The position numbers and the translations under genes were made by a program. From NCBI GenBank assembly GCA_963617485.1, contig CAVEPA010000007.1:1-64000 (forward strand): 64,000 nt of DNA. The letters are read 5' to 3'. Below the pieces are notes generated by a model. It saw only the letters and a list, made by a program, of their open reading frames with translations, did no database searches and had not been told where the DNA came from. The first letter of the stretch is position 1, and each line of letters opens with the position of its first letter. This document shows positions 23,823 through 32,461 of this stretch, piece after piece. This DNA comes from UBA1757 sp963617485. GTDB lineage: Bacteria > Bacteroidota > Bacteroidia > Bacteroidales > UBA1402.

Positions 23823-25088
23823 CTAAAAATTCTTCAGCAGGAATTCTTCGGCTTGAATGTTCCACAGCCCCTGATGCTTTTCGCAGAGTTCGTGCAAGGT
23901 CTGGAAACGGGCATCGCTCTGGCCCAGTTTGGCGAAATCGGCAATGGGTGTCAGTGGCATTTCGATATGGTTGTAGATGAGCTTCTTGCCGCCGGGAATT
24001 TCGGGCAGGTGCAGCGTGGCCTCGGGCACGGCGTTCAGACCGCCGATGTGGGTAACCAGACCAGCCGGGTCGAGTCCCTTGCCCATCAGGTGCAGGGCTT
24101 CAATCATATCGTCGGTGTTGCCGCCACTGGTTCCCACCACGTGGGTGTAGGCGTAATGCACGTTGTAAAAGTTGAACATGGCGCTGAAATCGGCGCGGCT
24201 CGGACCGGCGAAAAAGTTCAGGCAACCGTCGAAGGCCAAAATGGCGTCGGCCTGCTCCACCACGGGGCGAACAGGGGCAAAACAGAACACGTCATTATAT
24301 CCTTCGCCACCGCTGACAGCTTTGAGTTCGGCCACCGGGTCGGCCATGTTGCCTGTGTTGATGTAGCGCAGGTCGATGCCACGCGAAGCGGCAAATTGGG
24401 GCGTGTACAGACGGGCGGCGCGGTCCAGACGGGCCTGGTCCATATCGGTGACAACCAGTAGGGCAGGGTGACGGTCTTCGCGGTGCAGCACGTAATTGAT
24501 GGCGGCCAGACCCATGGGTCCGACACCGGCCAGAATGGCCATCTTGCCGCCGGCTACGATTTCCATCTTATGGATGTACTTGCCGGGCGTAGTATGGTAA
24601 TTGGCGTGCATGGCACCGATAACGCAGCTGAGCGGCTCGGAGAGCGAGGCAGGGTAGTAGCCTTCGCCTTTGTAAGGCAGCAGGCAACCAAGCTCCATCA
24701 CTTCGTTGGGAATGACAACGTAAGTGGCGTCGCCGCCGATGTAGCGGTAAGAATAACCGGGGGCACTCAGCACTCCCACGGGACCCTCTTCGTAGTTGAG
24801 GGCGGGCTGGATGGAGAATTTGTCGCCAACCTTGAATTTATCGGCCCATTTGGCACCGACTTCTACCAGTTCTCCGGCAAACTCATGGCCGATGATGACA
24901 GGATTTTCGGCTACGTCATTCGGAACGCGCTTGTGGTCGCTTCCCTGACAGGAGGCCTTGTACGACGACATGCAAAGGCTGTCGCATACAACTTTGGCCA
25001 GGATTTCGTTTTCTTTGATGGCAGGCAGTTCGAAAGACTCCAGACGGAGGTCTTGTTTGCCATGCAGACGTACGGCTTTTATTTTCAT
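23823..25088 (-). CDS. Zinc-dependent medium-chain dehydrogenase, SorE-like
   Basis: 421 residues. The N-terminal GroES-like domain has the catalytic zinc ligands Cys (CDSLCMSSYK) and His-Glu (VIIGHEFAGELVEVG); the structural four-Cys loop of ADH is missing. The Rossmann domain has AILAGVGPMGLAAINYVL. Length and the sequence EPLSCVIGAMHANYH resemble L-sorbose-1-phosphate reductase and other sugar-phosphate dehydrogenases. It probably interconverts a ketose(-phosphate) and a sugar alcohol using NAD(P)H; the exact substrate is not settled by sequence. It is monocistronic, divergent from purH, with a -7-like TACCTTTG (minus strand, 25112-25119) just upstream. Confidence 0.75.
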   Translation of the reverse strand: MKIKAVRLHGKQDLRLESFELPAIKENEILAKVVCDSLCMSSYKASCQGSDHKRVPNDVAENPVIIGHEFAGELVEVGAKWADKFKVGDKFSIQPALNYEEGPVGVLSAPGYSYRYIGGDATYVVIPNEVMELGCLLPYKGEGYYPASLSEPLSCVIGAMHANYHTTPGKYIHKMEIVAGGKMAILAGVGPMGLAAINYVLHREDRHPALLVVTDMDQARLDRAARLYTPQFAASRGIDLRYINTGNMADPVAELKAVSGGEGYNDVFCFAPVRPVVEQADAILAFDGCLNFFAGPSRADFSAMFNFYNVHYAYTHVVGTSGGNTDDMIEALHLMGKGLDPAGLVTHIGGLNAVPEATLHLPEIPGGKKLIYNHIEMPLTPIADFAKLGQSDARFQTLHELCEKHQGLWNIQAEEFLLKNF

Positions 25089-25222
25089 AAGTGATGGTTT
25101 TTAAAGGTTGACAAAGGTACTGTTTTTTGTAACGAAAAAAACTAAAAAAGTATAGATGGAAAATGTTTTGGATTGCTTATTTTTGCCCCATTATTCAAAA
25201 AAGACAATCCTAAGAAAATCCT

Positions 25223-26746
25223 ATGGCTAACTACAAGAAAATCAACAAAGCTCTGGTGTCCGTTTTCCACAAGGACGGGCTTGACGAGATATTGAAACTT
25301 CTGCACGAAGATGGCGTGGAATTCATTTCCACAGGAGGAACCCAACAATTTATCGAATCGCTGGGTTATCCTTGCGAAAAGGTCGAAGACCTGACGGGCT
25401 ATCCCTCCATTTTGGGCGGCCGTGTCAAGACTCTGCATCCCAAGGTGTTCGGCGGTATCCTTAACCGTCGTGCCGAGGCTCAGGACCAAAACCAGTGCCA
25501 ACAATACGAAATCCCTGCCATCGACCTGGTCATCGTCGATTTGTATCCTTTCGAAGATACCGTGGCCAGCGGTGCCAGTGCCGAAGATATCATCGAGAAA
25601 ATAGACATTGGCGGTATTTCGCTTATCCGTGCCGCTGCCAAAAACTTCGAAGATGTTGTCATCGTGGCTTCCAAAAACCAATATGCCGCTTTGGCCGATA
25701 TCCTCAAGGAAAAGGGCGCGCAGACTTCGCTCGAAGAACGCCGCTGGTTCGCCAAGGAAGCCTTCAAGGTTTCTTCGGGCTACGACAGCCATATCTTCAA
25801 CTGGTTCGACAATTACGAAGGCAGCGCTTTCCGTTGCGCCGTCGACAATTCGCGCTCGATGCGCTACGGCGAGAATCCTCACCAGAAGGCGGCCTTCTAC
25901 GGCAATTTCGAAGCTATCTTCGAACAGTTGCAGGGCAAGGAAATTTCCTACAACAACCTGCTCGACATTGATGCTGCCGTTTCTATGTGCGATGAATTCA
26001 GCGAACCTACTTTCGTTATCATCAAGCATAACAACGCCTGCGGTCTGGCTTCGCGCAGCACTTTGCTCGAAGCTTGGAAAGACGCGCTGGCAGGTGACCC
26101 CGTATCGGCTTTCGGTGGCGTGTTCGCCTGCAACCGTCCGGTAGATTTGGCTACGGCCGAGGAAATCAACAAGCTTTTCTTCGAGGTGATTATCGCTCCC
26201 GACTACGATGCCGACGCGCTGGCCGTGCTTTCGCAGAAGAAGAACCGCATCATCCTTATCCAGAAGGAAAAGATGGCTGTCAAGCGTCAGTTCCGCTCCA
26301 TCTTCAACGGCGTGCTGGTGCAAGACAAGGACAACCAAACTGAAACGCCCGAACAGTTGCACCCCGTTACCAAGCGTCTGGCTACCGACAAGCAGATTGA
26401 AGACCTGCTCTTTGCCAACATCATAGTTAAGCACAACAAGTCGAATGCCATCGTTCTGGTGAAGGACAAGCAGCTTTGCGCCGCCGGTGTGGGCCAGACT
26501 TCGCGTGTGGACGCTTTGCGTCAGGCTATCGACAAGGCCCGTTCCTTCAACTTCGACCTCAAGGGTGCCGTTATGGCTTCCGATGCCTTCTTCCCCTTCC
26601 CCGACTGCGTTGAAATAGCCCACGAGGCTGGCATCGAGGCAGTTATCCATCCCGGTGGCTCTATCAAAGACAATCTCTCCATCGAGTATTGCGATGCCCA
26701 CGATATGGCCATGGTTACTACTGGTTTCAGACATTTCAAACACTGA
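25223..26746 (+). CDS. purH: Bifunctional AICAR formyltransferase/IMP cyclohydrolase
   Basis: 507 residues. The MGS-like cyclohydrolase domain (1 to about 195) has ALVSVFHKDGLDEI, ISTGGTQQFIESLG and RVKTLHPKVFGGIL. The formyltransferase domain has the catalytic Lys-His in IIKHNNACGLASRS and, near the end, ASDAFFPFPDCVE and HPGGSIKD. It catalyses the last two steps of purine synthesis, giving IMP. A -7-like TATTTTTG lies at 25178-25185. mreB starts 6 bases after the stop, so purH probably heads the cell-shape operon. Confidence 0.97.
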   Translation: MANYKKINKALVSVFHKDGLDEILKLLHEDGVEFISTGGTQQFIESLGYPCEKVEDLTGYPSILGGRVKTLHPKVFGGILNRRAEAQDQNQCQQYEIPAIDLVIVDLYPFEDTVASGASAEDIIEKIDIGGISLIRAAAKNFEDVVIVASKNQYAALADILKEKGAQTSLEERRWFAKEAFKVSSGYDSHIFNWFDNYEGSAFRCAVDNSRSMRYGENPHQKAAFYGNFEAIFEQLQGKEISYNNLLDIDAAVSMCDEFSEPTFVIIKHNNACGLASRSTLLEAWKDALAGDPVSAFGGVFACNRPVDLATAEEINKLFFEVIIAPDYDADALAVLSQKKNRIILIQKEKMAVKRQFRSIFNGVLVQDKDNQTETPEQLHPVTKRLATDKQIEDLLFANIIVKHNKSNAIVLVKDKQLCAAGVGQTSRVDALRQAIDKARSFNFDLKGAVMASDAFFPFPDCVEIAHEAGIEAVIHPGGSIKDNLSIEYCDAHDMAMVTTGFRHFKH

Positions 26747-26752
26747 TTTGCT

Positions 26753-27772
26753 ATGGGTCTTTTCTCTTTTACGCAAAAAATTGCGATGGACTTGGGTACG
26801 GCCAATACCGTTATCCTTATCAACGATAAAGTAGTGCTGGACGAACCTTCGGTAGTGGCTCTCGAAACCAAGACCGGACGTCCGCTGGCAGTAGGTCATC
26901 AGGCCAAGCTGATGTACGAGAAAGTGAATGCCAACATCAAGACGGTGCGCCCCTTGCGCGACGGTGTCATTGCCGACTTCGACGCTGCCGAGCACATGAT
27001 ACGCGGCTTCATCAAGAAGGTTTGCCCGCACAGCGGCGGCCTGTTTACCACCATGCGTATGGTGGTGTGCATCCCTTCCGGCTCTACCGAGGTGGAAGTC
27101 CGTGCCGTGCGCGACTCTGCCGAACACGTGGGTGCCCGCGACATCTATCTTATTTATGAACCCATGGCGGCCGCTATCGGTATCGGTATCGATGTGGAGG
27201 CCCCCGAAGGCAACATGATTGTGGATATCGGCGGTGGTACTACCGAAATTGCCGTCATTTCGCTGGGCGGTATCGTCACCAATCAGTCTATCCGCGTTGC
27301 TGGCGATGTCTTTACTTCTGATATTCAGGAATATATGCGTCGTCAGCATAATATCCGCATCGGCGAAAGAACGGCCGAACGTATCAAGATTAACGTGGCT
27401 TCGGCCCTCACCGAACTGGAGAATCCGCCAGAGGACTTCCTCGTTCATGGTCCCAACCAGATGACGGCCCTGCCGATGGAGGTTCCCGTTTCGTATGTGG
27501 AAATTTCGCATTGTTTGGAAAAATCCATCTCGAAAGTGGAAACCGCCGTGCAGAACGCTTTGGAGAATACGCCTCCCGAGTTGTATGCCGATATCGTCAA
27601 GAACGGTATCTACCTGACGGGTGGCGGTGCCTTGCTGCGCGGTCTGGCCGAACGTTTGAGCCGTAAAATCAAGATTCCTTTCATCGTTCCCGAAGATCCT
27701 TTGCACGCAGTGGCCCGTGGTACAGCCGTGGCTTTGAGCCGCGTAGACCAGTTCAAGTTCCTGTTGCGCTAA
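26753..27772 (+). CDS. mreB: Rod-shape determining protein MreB
   Basis: 339 residues, the usual length. The actin-fold phosphate loops MDLGTANTVILINDKVV and MIVDIGGGTTEIAVISLGG are present, as is the adenosine motif near the C-terminus (LTGGGALLRGL). It polymerises under the inner membrane and guides lateral wall synthesis with MreC, MreD, PBP2 and RodA, all encoded in order downstream. No amphipathic N-terminal helix extension is obvious beyond MGLFSFTQKIA. Confidence 0.97.
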   Translation: MGLFSFTQKIAMDLGTANTVILINDKVVLDEPSVVALETKTGRPLAVGHQAKLMYEKVNANIKTVRPLRDGVIADFDAAEHMIRGFIKKVCPHSGGLFTTMRMVVCIPSGSTEVEVRAVRDSAEHVGARDIYLIYEPMAAAIGIGIDVEAPEGNMIVDIGGGTTEIAVISLGGIVTNQSIRVAGDVFTSDIQEYMRRQHNIRIGERTAERIKINVASALTELENPPEDFLVHGPNQMTALPMEVPVSYVEISHCLEKSISKVETAVQNALENTPPELYADIVKNGIYLTGGGALLRGLAERLSRKIKIPFIVPEDPLHAVARGTAVALSRVDQFKFLLR

Positions 27773-27793
27773 TCTTTTCCGGTCTACAAGCAG

Positions 27794-28621
27794 ATGCGCA
27801 CGTTATTGCAGTTTCTCTATCGTTATGGTCACGTCCTGCTGTTTTTGCTGATGGAGGCCATAGGTCTGGTGTTTCTTATCCAGGGCAACGATTACCAGCA
27901 TAGCGTGGCATTCACTTCGGCCGGCAAGATAAACGGGCGCTTGTACGCTTGGCGCGAGAATGTTGTTTCCTACGGTCGCTTGCGCGAGAAAAACCGCATC
28001 CTTTGGGAGGAAAACAGTGCCTTACAATCGCGAGTGGCACAGCTGGAATCGTGCTTGAACGACTATCATATCCAGGAGCAGGCCCTCAAACCTGCCCTGG
28101 ATTTTGAATTTATCCATGCCCGTGTCATCAAAAACTCCGTGTCGATGCTCTCGAACAGCTTTACGCTCGATGTGGGTAGCGAAGACGGCGTAGAAAAGGG
28201 TATGGGCGTGGTTGACCCGCAAGGGGTGGTGGGCATCGTTATGGCTTGTTCGCAACACTATAGCGTAGCGATGTCCGTGCTGAGCGTGAATTCGCGCATC
28301 AGCTGTTACGTCCAGCATACCAATATCGTGGGGACGCTGACATGGCAGGGTGGAGACACCCACAAGGCTTTGTTGAAGGAAATGCCCGGTTACCGTATGT
28401 GGCAATTGGGCGACACGGTGCTGACCAGCGGCTTCTCGTCGGCCTTCCCGCGTGACATACCCATCGGTATCATTACCGGTACGGAAAAAGTGGAGGGCGA
28501 CAGTTTCTATAGTGCTTCCGTGGCACTCTTCCCCTGTTTCGAAACGCTGGACAATGTGCGTCTGTTGCGCCGCATCCATCACGATGAGCAACAGGCTTTG
28601 GAGAAGGAGGCCTTGCTATGA
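27794..28621 (+). CDS. mreC: Rod-shape determining protein MreC
   Basis: 275 residues. One N-terminal membrane segment (HVLLFLLMEAIGLVFLIQG) is followed by a coiled coil (about 60-95: REKNRILWEENSALQSRVAQLE) and the double beta-barrel periplasmic domain (NSFTLDVGSEDGVEKGMGVV, then GVVGIVMACSQHYSVAMSVL). It links MreB to periplasmic wall enzymes. The stop overlaps the start of mreD (ATGA). Confidence 0.92.
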   Translation: MRTLLQFLYRYGHVLLFLLMEAIGLVFLIQGNDYQHSVAFTSAGKINGRLYAWRENVVSYGRLREKNRILWEENSALQSRVAQLESCLNDYHIQEQALKPALDFEFIHARVIKNSVSMLSNSFTLDVGSEDGVEKGMGVVDPQGVVGIVMACSQHYSVAMSVLSVNSRISCYVQHTNIVGTLTWQGGDTHKALLKEMPGYRMWQLGDTVLTSGFSSAFPRDIPIGIITGTEKVEGDSFYSASVALFPCFETLDNVRLLRRIHHDEQQALEKEALL

Positions 28622-29115
28622 TGCGTTCTGATGCCTACAAGTATTTGCTGTTGCTGGCATTTCTGCTCTTGTTGCAGATTTTCGTCTTTCCGCTGGTACA
28701 GTTTTGGTCGATAAGCCCCTTTATCTACATTTTTGCCATTTTGATATTGCCGGCACAGTGGTCGGTATATTCCACCTTACTGCTGGCTTTCGGCAGTGGG
28801 CTGCTGCTCGATTTCGCCCTCGACTGTCCGGGCCTGCACACCATGTCGGCCACACTGATGGCCTATATGCGTGGCCCGGTGCTACGCTGGGCGGCCAGCA
28901 AGGAAGCCCTTACCCGCGTGAGCGAGAAAAGCCTCGGTTTTCTGGCCTATTGGAAATATATGATTCTGCTGGTGTTCATCCACCACACTTGCTATTTTCT
29001 GCTGGAAAGCTTCAGCTTCTTGAATCTGCCCGTACTGTTTTTGAAGATAGTGGGCAGTACCTTGGCTTCGCTGCTGCTGATGTTGTTGCTGGAACGTTTC
29101 CGTCGGGCTTCTTAA
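28618..29115 (+). CDS. mreD: Rod-shape determining protein MreD
   Basis: 165 residues with about five hydrophobic segments (LLLLAFLLLLQIFVFPLVQF, FIYIFAILILPAQW, LLLAFGSGLLLDFALD, and others). The motif DFALDCPGLHTMSATLMAY is the recognisable family feature, as Bacteroidota MreD proteins are poorly conserved. Position between mreC (4-base overlap) and mrdA settles the assignment. Confidence 0.85.
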   Translation: MMRSDAYKYLLLLAFLLLLQIFVFPLVQFWSISPFIYIFAILILPAQWSVYSTLLLAFGSGLLLDFALDCPGLHTMSATLMAYMRGPVLRWAASKEALTRVSEKSLGFLAYWKYMILLVFIHHTCYFLLESFSFLNLPVLFLKIVGSTLASLLLMLLLERFRRAS

Positions 29116-29127
29116 GTTTTTGCCGCC

Positions 29128-30990
29128 ATGCACCGGATGTATCAAGAATATAGCCGACGTTCGCTGGTCATCATCGCTATGGTTGTGCTGATGGCTGTGG
29201 TGTATATCGGCCGTTTGGCTTACTTGCAGCTGCTCTCGGACGAATACGAACGTTCGGCCTTGCGCAACGCCCAGGGCAAGCGGATAATCAAGCCGGAACG
29301 CGGCATCATCTACGACCGTCACGGCAAGGTGATGGTTTACAACAGCGTCTGCTACGATTTGATGGTGACCACGCGCGAGATGAAGAACCTCGATACGCTG
29401 GCTTTTTGTGAGCATCTTGGCATCGACCGGGAATATTTCGAGACGCGCATGAAGAACCTGCGCAACCGCCGCTTGAATCCGGGCTATTCCTCTTACACGC
29501 CGCAGGTGTTTATCTCGCAGCTTAGGGCCGAACAGTGTGCGCCCATTCAAGAACATCTGTTCAACTTTCCGGGATTCAGCCTGCAAGCCCGTTCCATGCG
29601 TTCCTATTCGCAACCCATAGCTGCCCACGCGCTGGGTTATGTGGGCGAAGTTAACCGTAAGGACATCGAAGACGACCCCTATTATGAATCGGGCGATTAC
29701 AGCGGTCGCTCGGGCATCGAGAAGATGTACGAGAAGACCTTGCGTGGCGAGAAAGGCTACCAACTCTACCTGCGCGACGTGCACGGGCGCGTCAAGGGAA
29801 GCTACGCCGGCGGCCACCGCGACCTTCGCCCCGTGTCGGGCAAGGACCTGACGCTTTCGCTTGATGCCGGTCTGCAAGCATACGCCGAACAGCTGATGCA
29901 GAACAAGCGCGGTGCCATCGTGGCCATTGAGCCATCGAGCGGTGAAGTGCTCTGTTATGTTTCGGCTCCCACCTACGACCCTTCGCTGCTGGTGGGTTTC
30001 CAGTCGTCCGAGAACTATAAGACACTGCAGCAGTCTCCCCATAAGATTTTCCTCAACCGGCCCATACAGTCGTTTTATCCGCCCGGCTCCACTTTCAAAC
30101 CCTTGCAGGGCCTGGTGTTGCTGCAGGAAGGTATCGTTACGCCGCAGACGCGCTTTGCCTGCCACAACGGTTACGCTTTTGCCGGTATGAAGATGGGTTG
30201 CCATTCGCATTTCTCGCCTTTGGAGATGAAGCCCGCCATCGCCACTTCCTGCAATGCTTATTTTGCCGCCGCTTACCGTGCCCTGGTGGATGCGCCCCAA
30301 TACGAGTCCCGCCAAGAGGCCATGGAAGTGTGGCACCGGCATGTGAGTAGCTTCGGCTACGGTGCGCGCCTGGGTATAGACTTGCCTTACGAACAGCCCG
30401 GCCTGATTCCCGATGCCGCCTTCTACGACAAACGCTATGGCAAGCGTGGTTGGAAGGGTGCAACCATCATTTCCAATGCCATCGGGCAGGGCGAAATTCT
30501 GGCCACTCCCATGCAGATTGCCAACCTCTGCGCCACCATTGCCAACCGTGGCTGGTATTGCACGCCCCATATGGTGAAGGCGATTGAAGACGCAGCCATC
30601 GATGAAAAATATACCACCCGCCATGTGACGACGGTAGACAGTACCTGGTTCGACCTGATTGTGCAAGGTATGCGCGCATCGGTGACGGAGCCTTACGGTA
30701 CATCGCGCGGCGTGGCCATACCCGGCATAGCTGTTTGCGGCAAGACCGGCACGGCCGAGAACGTGGGTGTGGACCACTCCATATTCATGTGCTTTGCGCC
30801 CATGGAGCAACCCAAGATTGCGCTGCTGGTCTTTATCGAGAACGGCGGTTTCGGTGCCACTTGGGCAGTGCCGATGGCCTCGCTCTTGCTGGAACATTAT
30901 CTCAAGGGCGAGATTGCACCCCAGCGACGCTGGATGGAAACAAGATTGTTGAACGCTAATTTGATGGAAGTTGAGCCCGAACGCAAATAA
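29128..30990 (+). CDS. mrdA: Penicillin-binding protein 2 (peptidoglycan transpeptidase)
   Basis: 620 residues. One N-terminal membrane anchor (SLVIIAMVVLMAVVYIGRLA), a dimerisation/pedestal domain (about 45-240, including RGIIYDRHGKVM), then the transpeptidase domain with catalytic Ser in STFKPL, SxN box in SCNAYF, and KTG box in CGKTGTAEN. It cross-links peptidoglycan during elongation in partnership with RodA, encoded next with a 20-base overlap. This is the target of mecillinam-type beta-lactams in other bacteria. Confidence 0.95.
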   Translation: MHRMYQEYSRRSLVIIAMVVLMAVVYIGRLAYLQLLSDEYERSALRNAQGKRIIKPERGIIYDRHGKVMVYNSVCYDLMVTTREMKNLDTLAFCEHLGIDREYFETRMKNLRNRRLNPGYSSYTPQVFISQLRAEQCAPIQEHLFNFPGFSLQARSMRSYSQPIAAHALGYVGEVNRKDIEDDPYYESGDYSGRSGIEKMYEKTLRGEKGYQLYLRDVHGRVKGSYAGGHRDLRPVSGKDLTLSLDAGLQAYAEQLMQNKRGAIVAIEPSSGEVLCYVSAPTYDPSLLVGFQSSENYKTLQQSPHKIFLNRPIQSFYPPGSTFKPLQGLVLLQEGIVTPQTRFACHNGYAFAGMKMGCHSHFSPLEMKPAIATSCNAYFAAAYRALVDAPQYESRQEAMEVWHRHVSSFGYGARLGIDLPYEQPGLIPDAAFYDKRYGKRGWKGATIISNAIGQGEILATPMQIANLCATIANRGWYCTPHMVKAIEDAAIDEKYTTRHVTTVDSTWFDLIVQGMRASVTEPYGTSRGVAIPGIAVCGKTGTAENVGVDHSIFMCFAPMEQPKIALLVFIENGGFGATWAVPMASLLLEHYLKGEIAPQRRWMETRLLNANLMEVEPERK

Positions 30991-32440
30991 CAAAACTTTC
31001 TGGGCGTCGCTCGACTACCAGATGATAGTGATGTATCTGGCCTTGGTTTTCCTGGGCTGGATGACCATCTATAGTGCCAGTTACAATTACGAGGAGAGTC
31101 TGGATATTTTCAGCCAGAATATCGCCTCGGGCAAACAGTTTGTATGGATAGTCATCTCTCTGTTGGCTGCCGTGCTGATGCTGCTGATTGACTCACGTTG
31201 GATAGGCGGCGCGGCCAACTACATTTATCTTCTGGTAATGGCTCTGCTGGCGGTGACCATCGTGCTTGCTCCGGAAATCAAAGGTTCGCGCTCATGGCTG
31301 GTGCTGGGACCCTTCTCGTTCCAACCGGCGGAGTTCGCCAAGATGGCCACCTCTCTTGCCTTGGCCAAGTGCATCTCGCAACAAGACTTCGACCTGAAAC
31401 GTTCCCGCCGCAAATATCTCGTTATCGGTATCATCATGCTGCCTATCCTCTTGGTGCTGCTGCAGAAGGAAACCGGTTCGGCTTTGGTCTATCTTTCTCT
31501 GTTTCTGGTGCTTTTCCGTGTGGGAATGACACCTTGGGTGCTGGGAGCCGCCATCGCCGCCATCGTCTTGTTTATCGTGTCGATACGTTATAATGCAGCC
31601 ATGCTGTGGCAACACACCTGTATGGGTACCTTCATTTCGTTACTCTGCATTGAGGTGCTGCTCTTCTGCTGGTTCAGTCTGGCCAATCCGCGTGAAAGGA
31701 GAATGCGGCTCACCATCTTGCTGATTGATGCCTTGCCGCTCTTGCTGGCCTGCATTTGCAATGCTTTCGTCTATCGCTTCAATCTGGATTACGTCCTAAT
31801 AGGCAGCCTCTTGGTTACGGTGGTCTACATAGCCGTGTCGGCACTCAAGAAAAACTTGAAGAACGTCCATTTGATGGCCTTTTCCATCGTGTTGGCCATC
31901 GGTTTCCTCTTTGCCACCGACTTTATCTTCGAAAAGGTGATGCAACCCCATCAGAAGGTGCGTATCGAGGTGCTGTTGGGCATGACCGACGACCCCGACA
32001 ATGCCGGCTACAACGTGAATCAGGCCAAGATTTCGATAGGATCCGGAGGCTTGCTGGGCCGAGGTTACTTGAGCGGAACGCAGACCAAACTGAAATATGT
32101 ACCCGAGCAGGATACCGACTTCATCTTCTGCACGGTGGGCGAGGAGTTCGGCTTTGTGGGTTCGGCCTTGCTGGTGCTCTTCTATCTTTATTTCATCGTC
32201 CGGCTGGTGTTGCTGGCCGAACGTCAACGGCATCTCTTTGCCATGGTGTACGGCTATTGCGTGGCAAGCATCTTCTTTTTTCATGTGCTAATCAATTTGG
32301 GTATGGTGATGGGTATCATGCCTGTTATCGGTATACCTTTGCCTTTCTTCAGTTATGGCGGTTCATCGCTGTTGGCCTTTACCATACTGCTGTTCGCCTT
32401 TTTGCGTATGGATGCCGACCGCATGACTATCAGTGTGTAA
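30971..32440 (+). CDS. rodA: Peptidoglycan glycosyltransferase RodA (SEDS), TTG start
   Basis: 489 residues with about ten membrane segments. SEDS features are WMTIYSASYN, SFQPAEFAKMA, and the C-terminal GIPLPFFSYGGSS. It polymerises glycan strands with PBP2. An in-frame TGA at 30962 limits the reading frame and the first possible start is TTG at 30971, inside the end of mrdA; the next ATG (31022) would cut into the first membrane helix. So a TTG start with 20-base overlap is most likely. A central insertion (about residues 190-300) with additional membrane segments makes it longer than the ~370-420 residues of proteobacterial RodA. Confidence 0.92.
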   Translation: MSPNANNKTFWASLDYQMIVMYLALVFLGWMTIYSASYNYEESLDIFSQNIASGKQFVWIVISLLAAVLMLLIDSRWIGGAANYIYLLVMALLAVTIVLAPEIKGSRSWLVLGPFSFQPAEFAKMATSLALAKCISQQDFDLKRSRRKYLVIGIIMLPILLVLLQKETGSALVYLSLFLVLFRVGMTPWVLGAAIAAIVLFIVSIRYNAAMLWQHTCMGTFISLLCIEVLLFCWFSLANPRERRMRLTILLIDALPLLLACICNAFVYRFNLDYVLIGSLLVTVVYIAVSALKKNLKNVHLMAFSIVLAIGFLFATDFIFEKVMQPHQKVRIEVLLGMTDDPDNAGYNVNQAKISIGSGGLLGRGYLSGTQTKLKYVPEQDTDFIFCTVGEEFGFVGSALLVLFYLYFIVRLVLLAERQRHLFAMVYGYCVASIFFFHVLINLGMVMGIMPVIGIPLPFFSYGGSSLLAFTILLFAFLRMDADRMTISV

Positions 32441-32461
32441 ATGACTTTAAACGAGAAGAAT

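Noticed and set aside
25142..27706. Very long minus-strand open frame (over 850 codons)
   Set aside because: It is antisense to purH and mreB, which have clear family motifs; its translation has no recognisable domain and reflects codon bias.
28882..30993. Minus-strand open frame of about 700 codons
   Set aside because: Antisense shadow of mreD and mrdA; no domain and no promoter.
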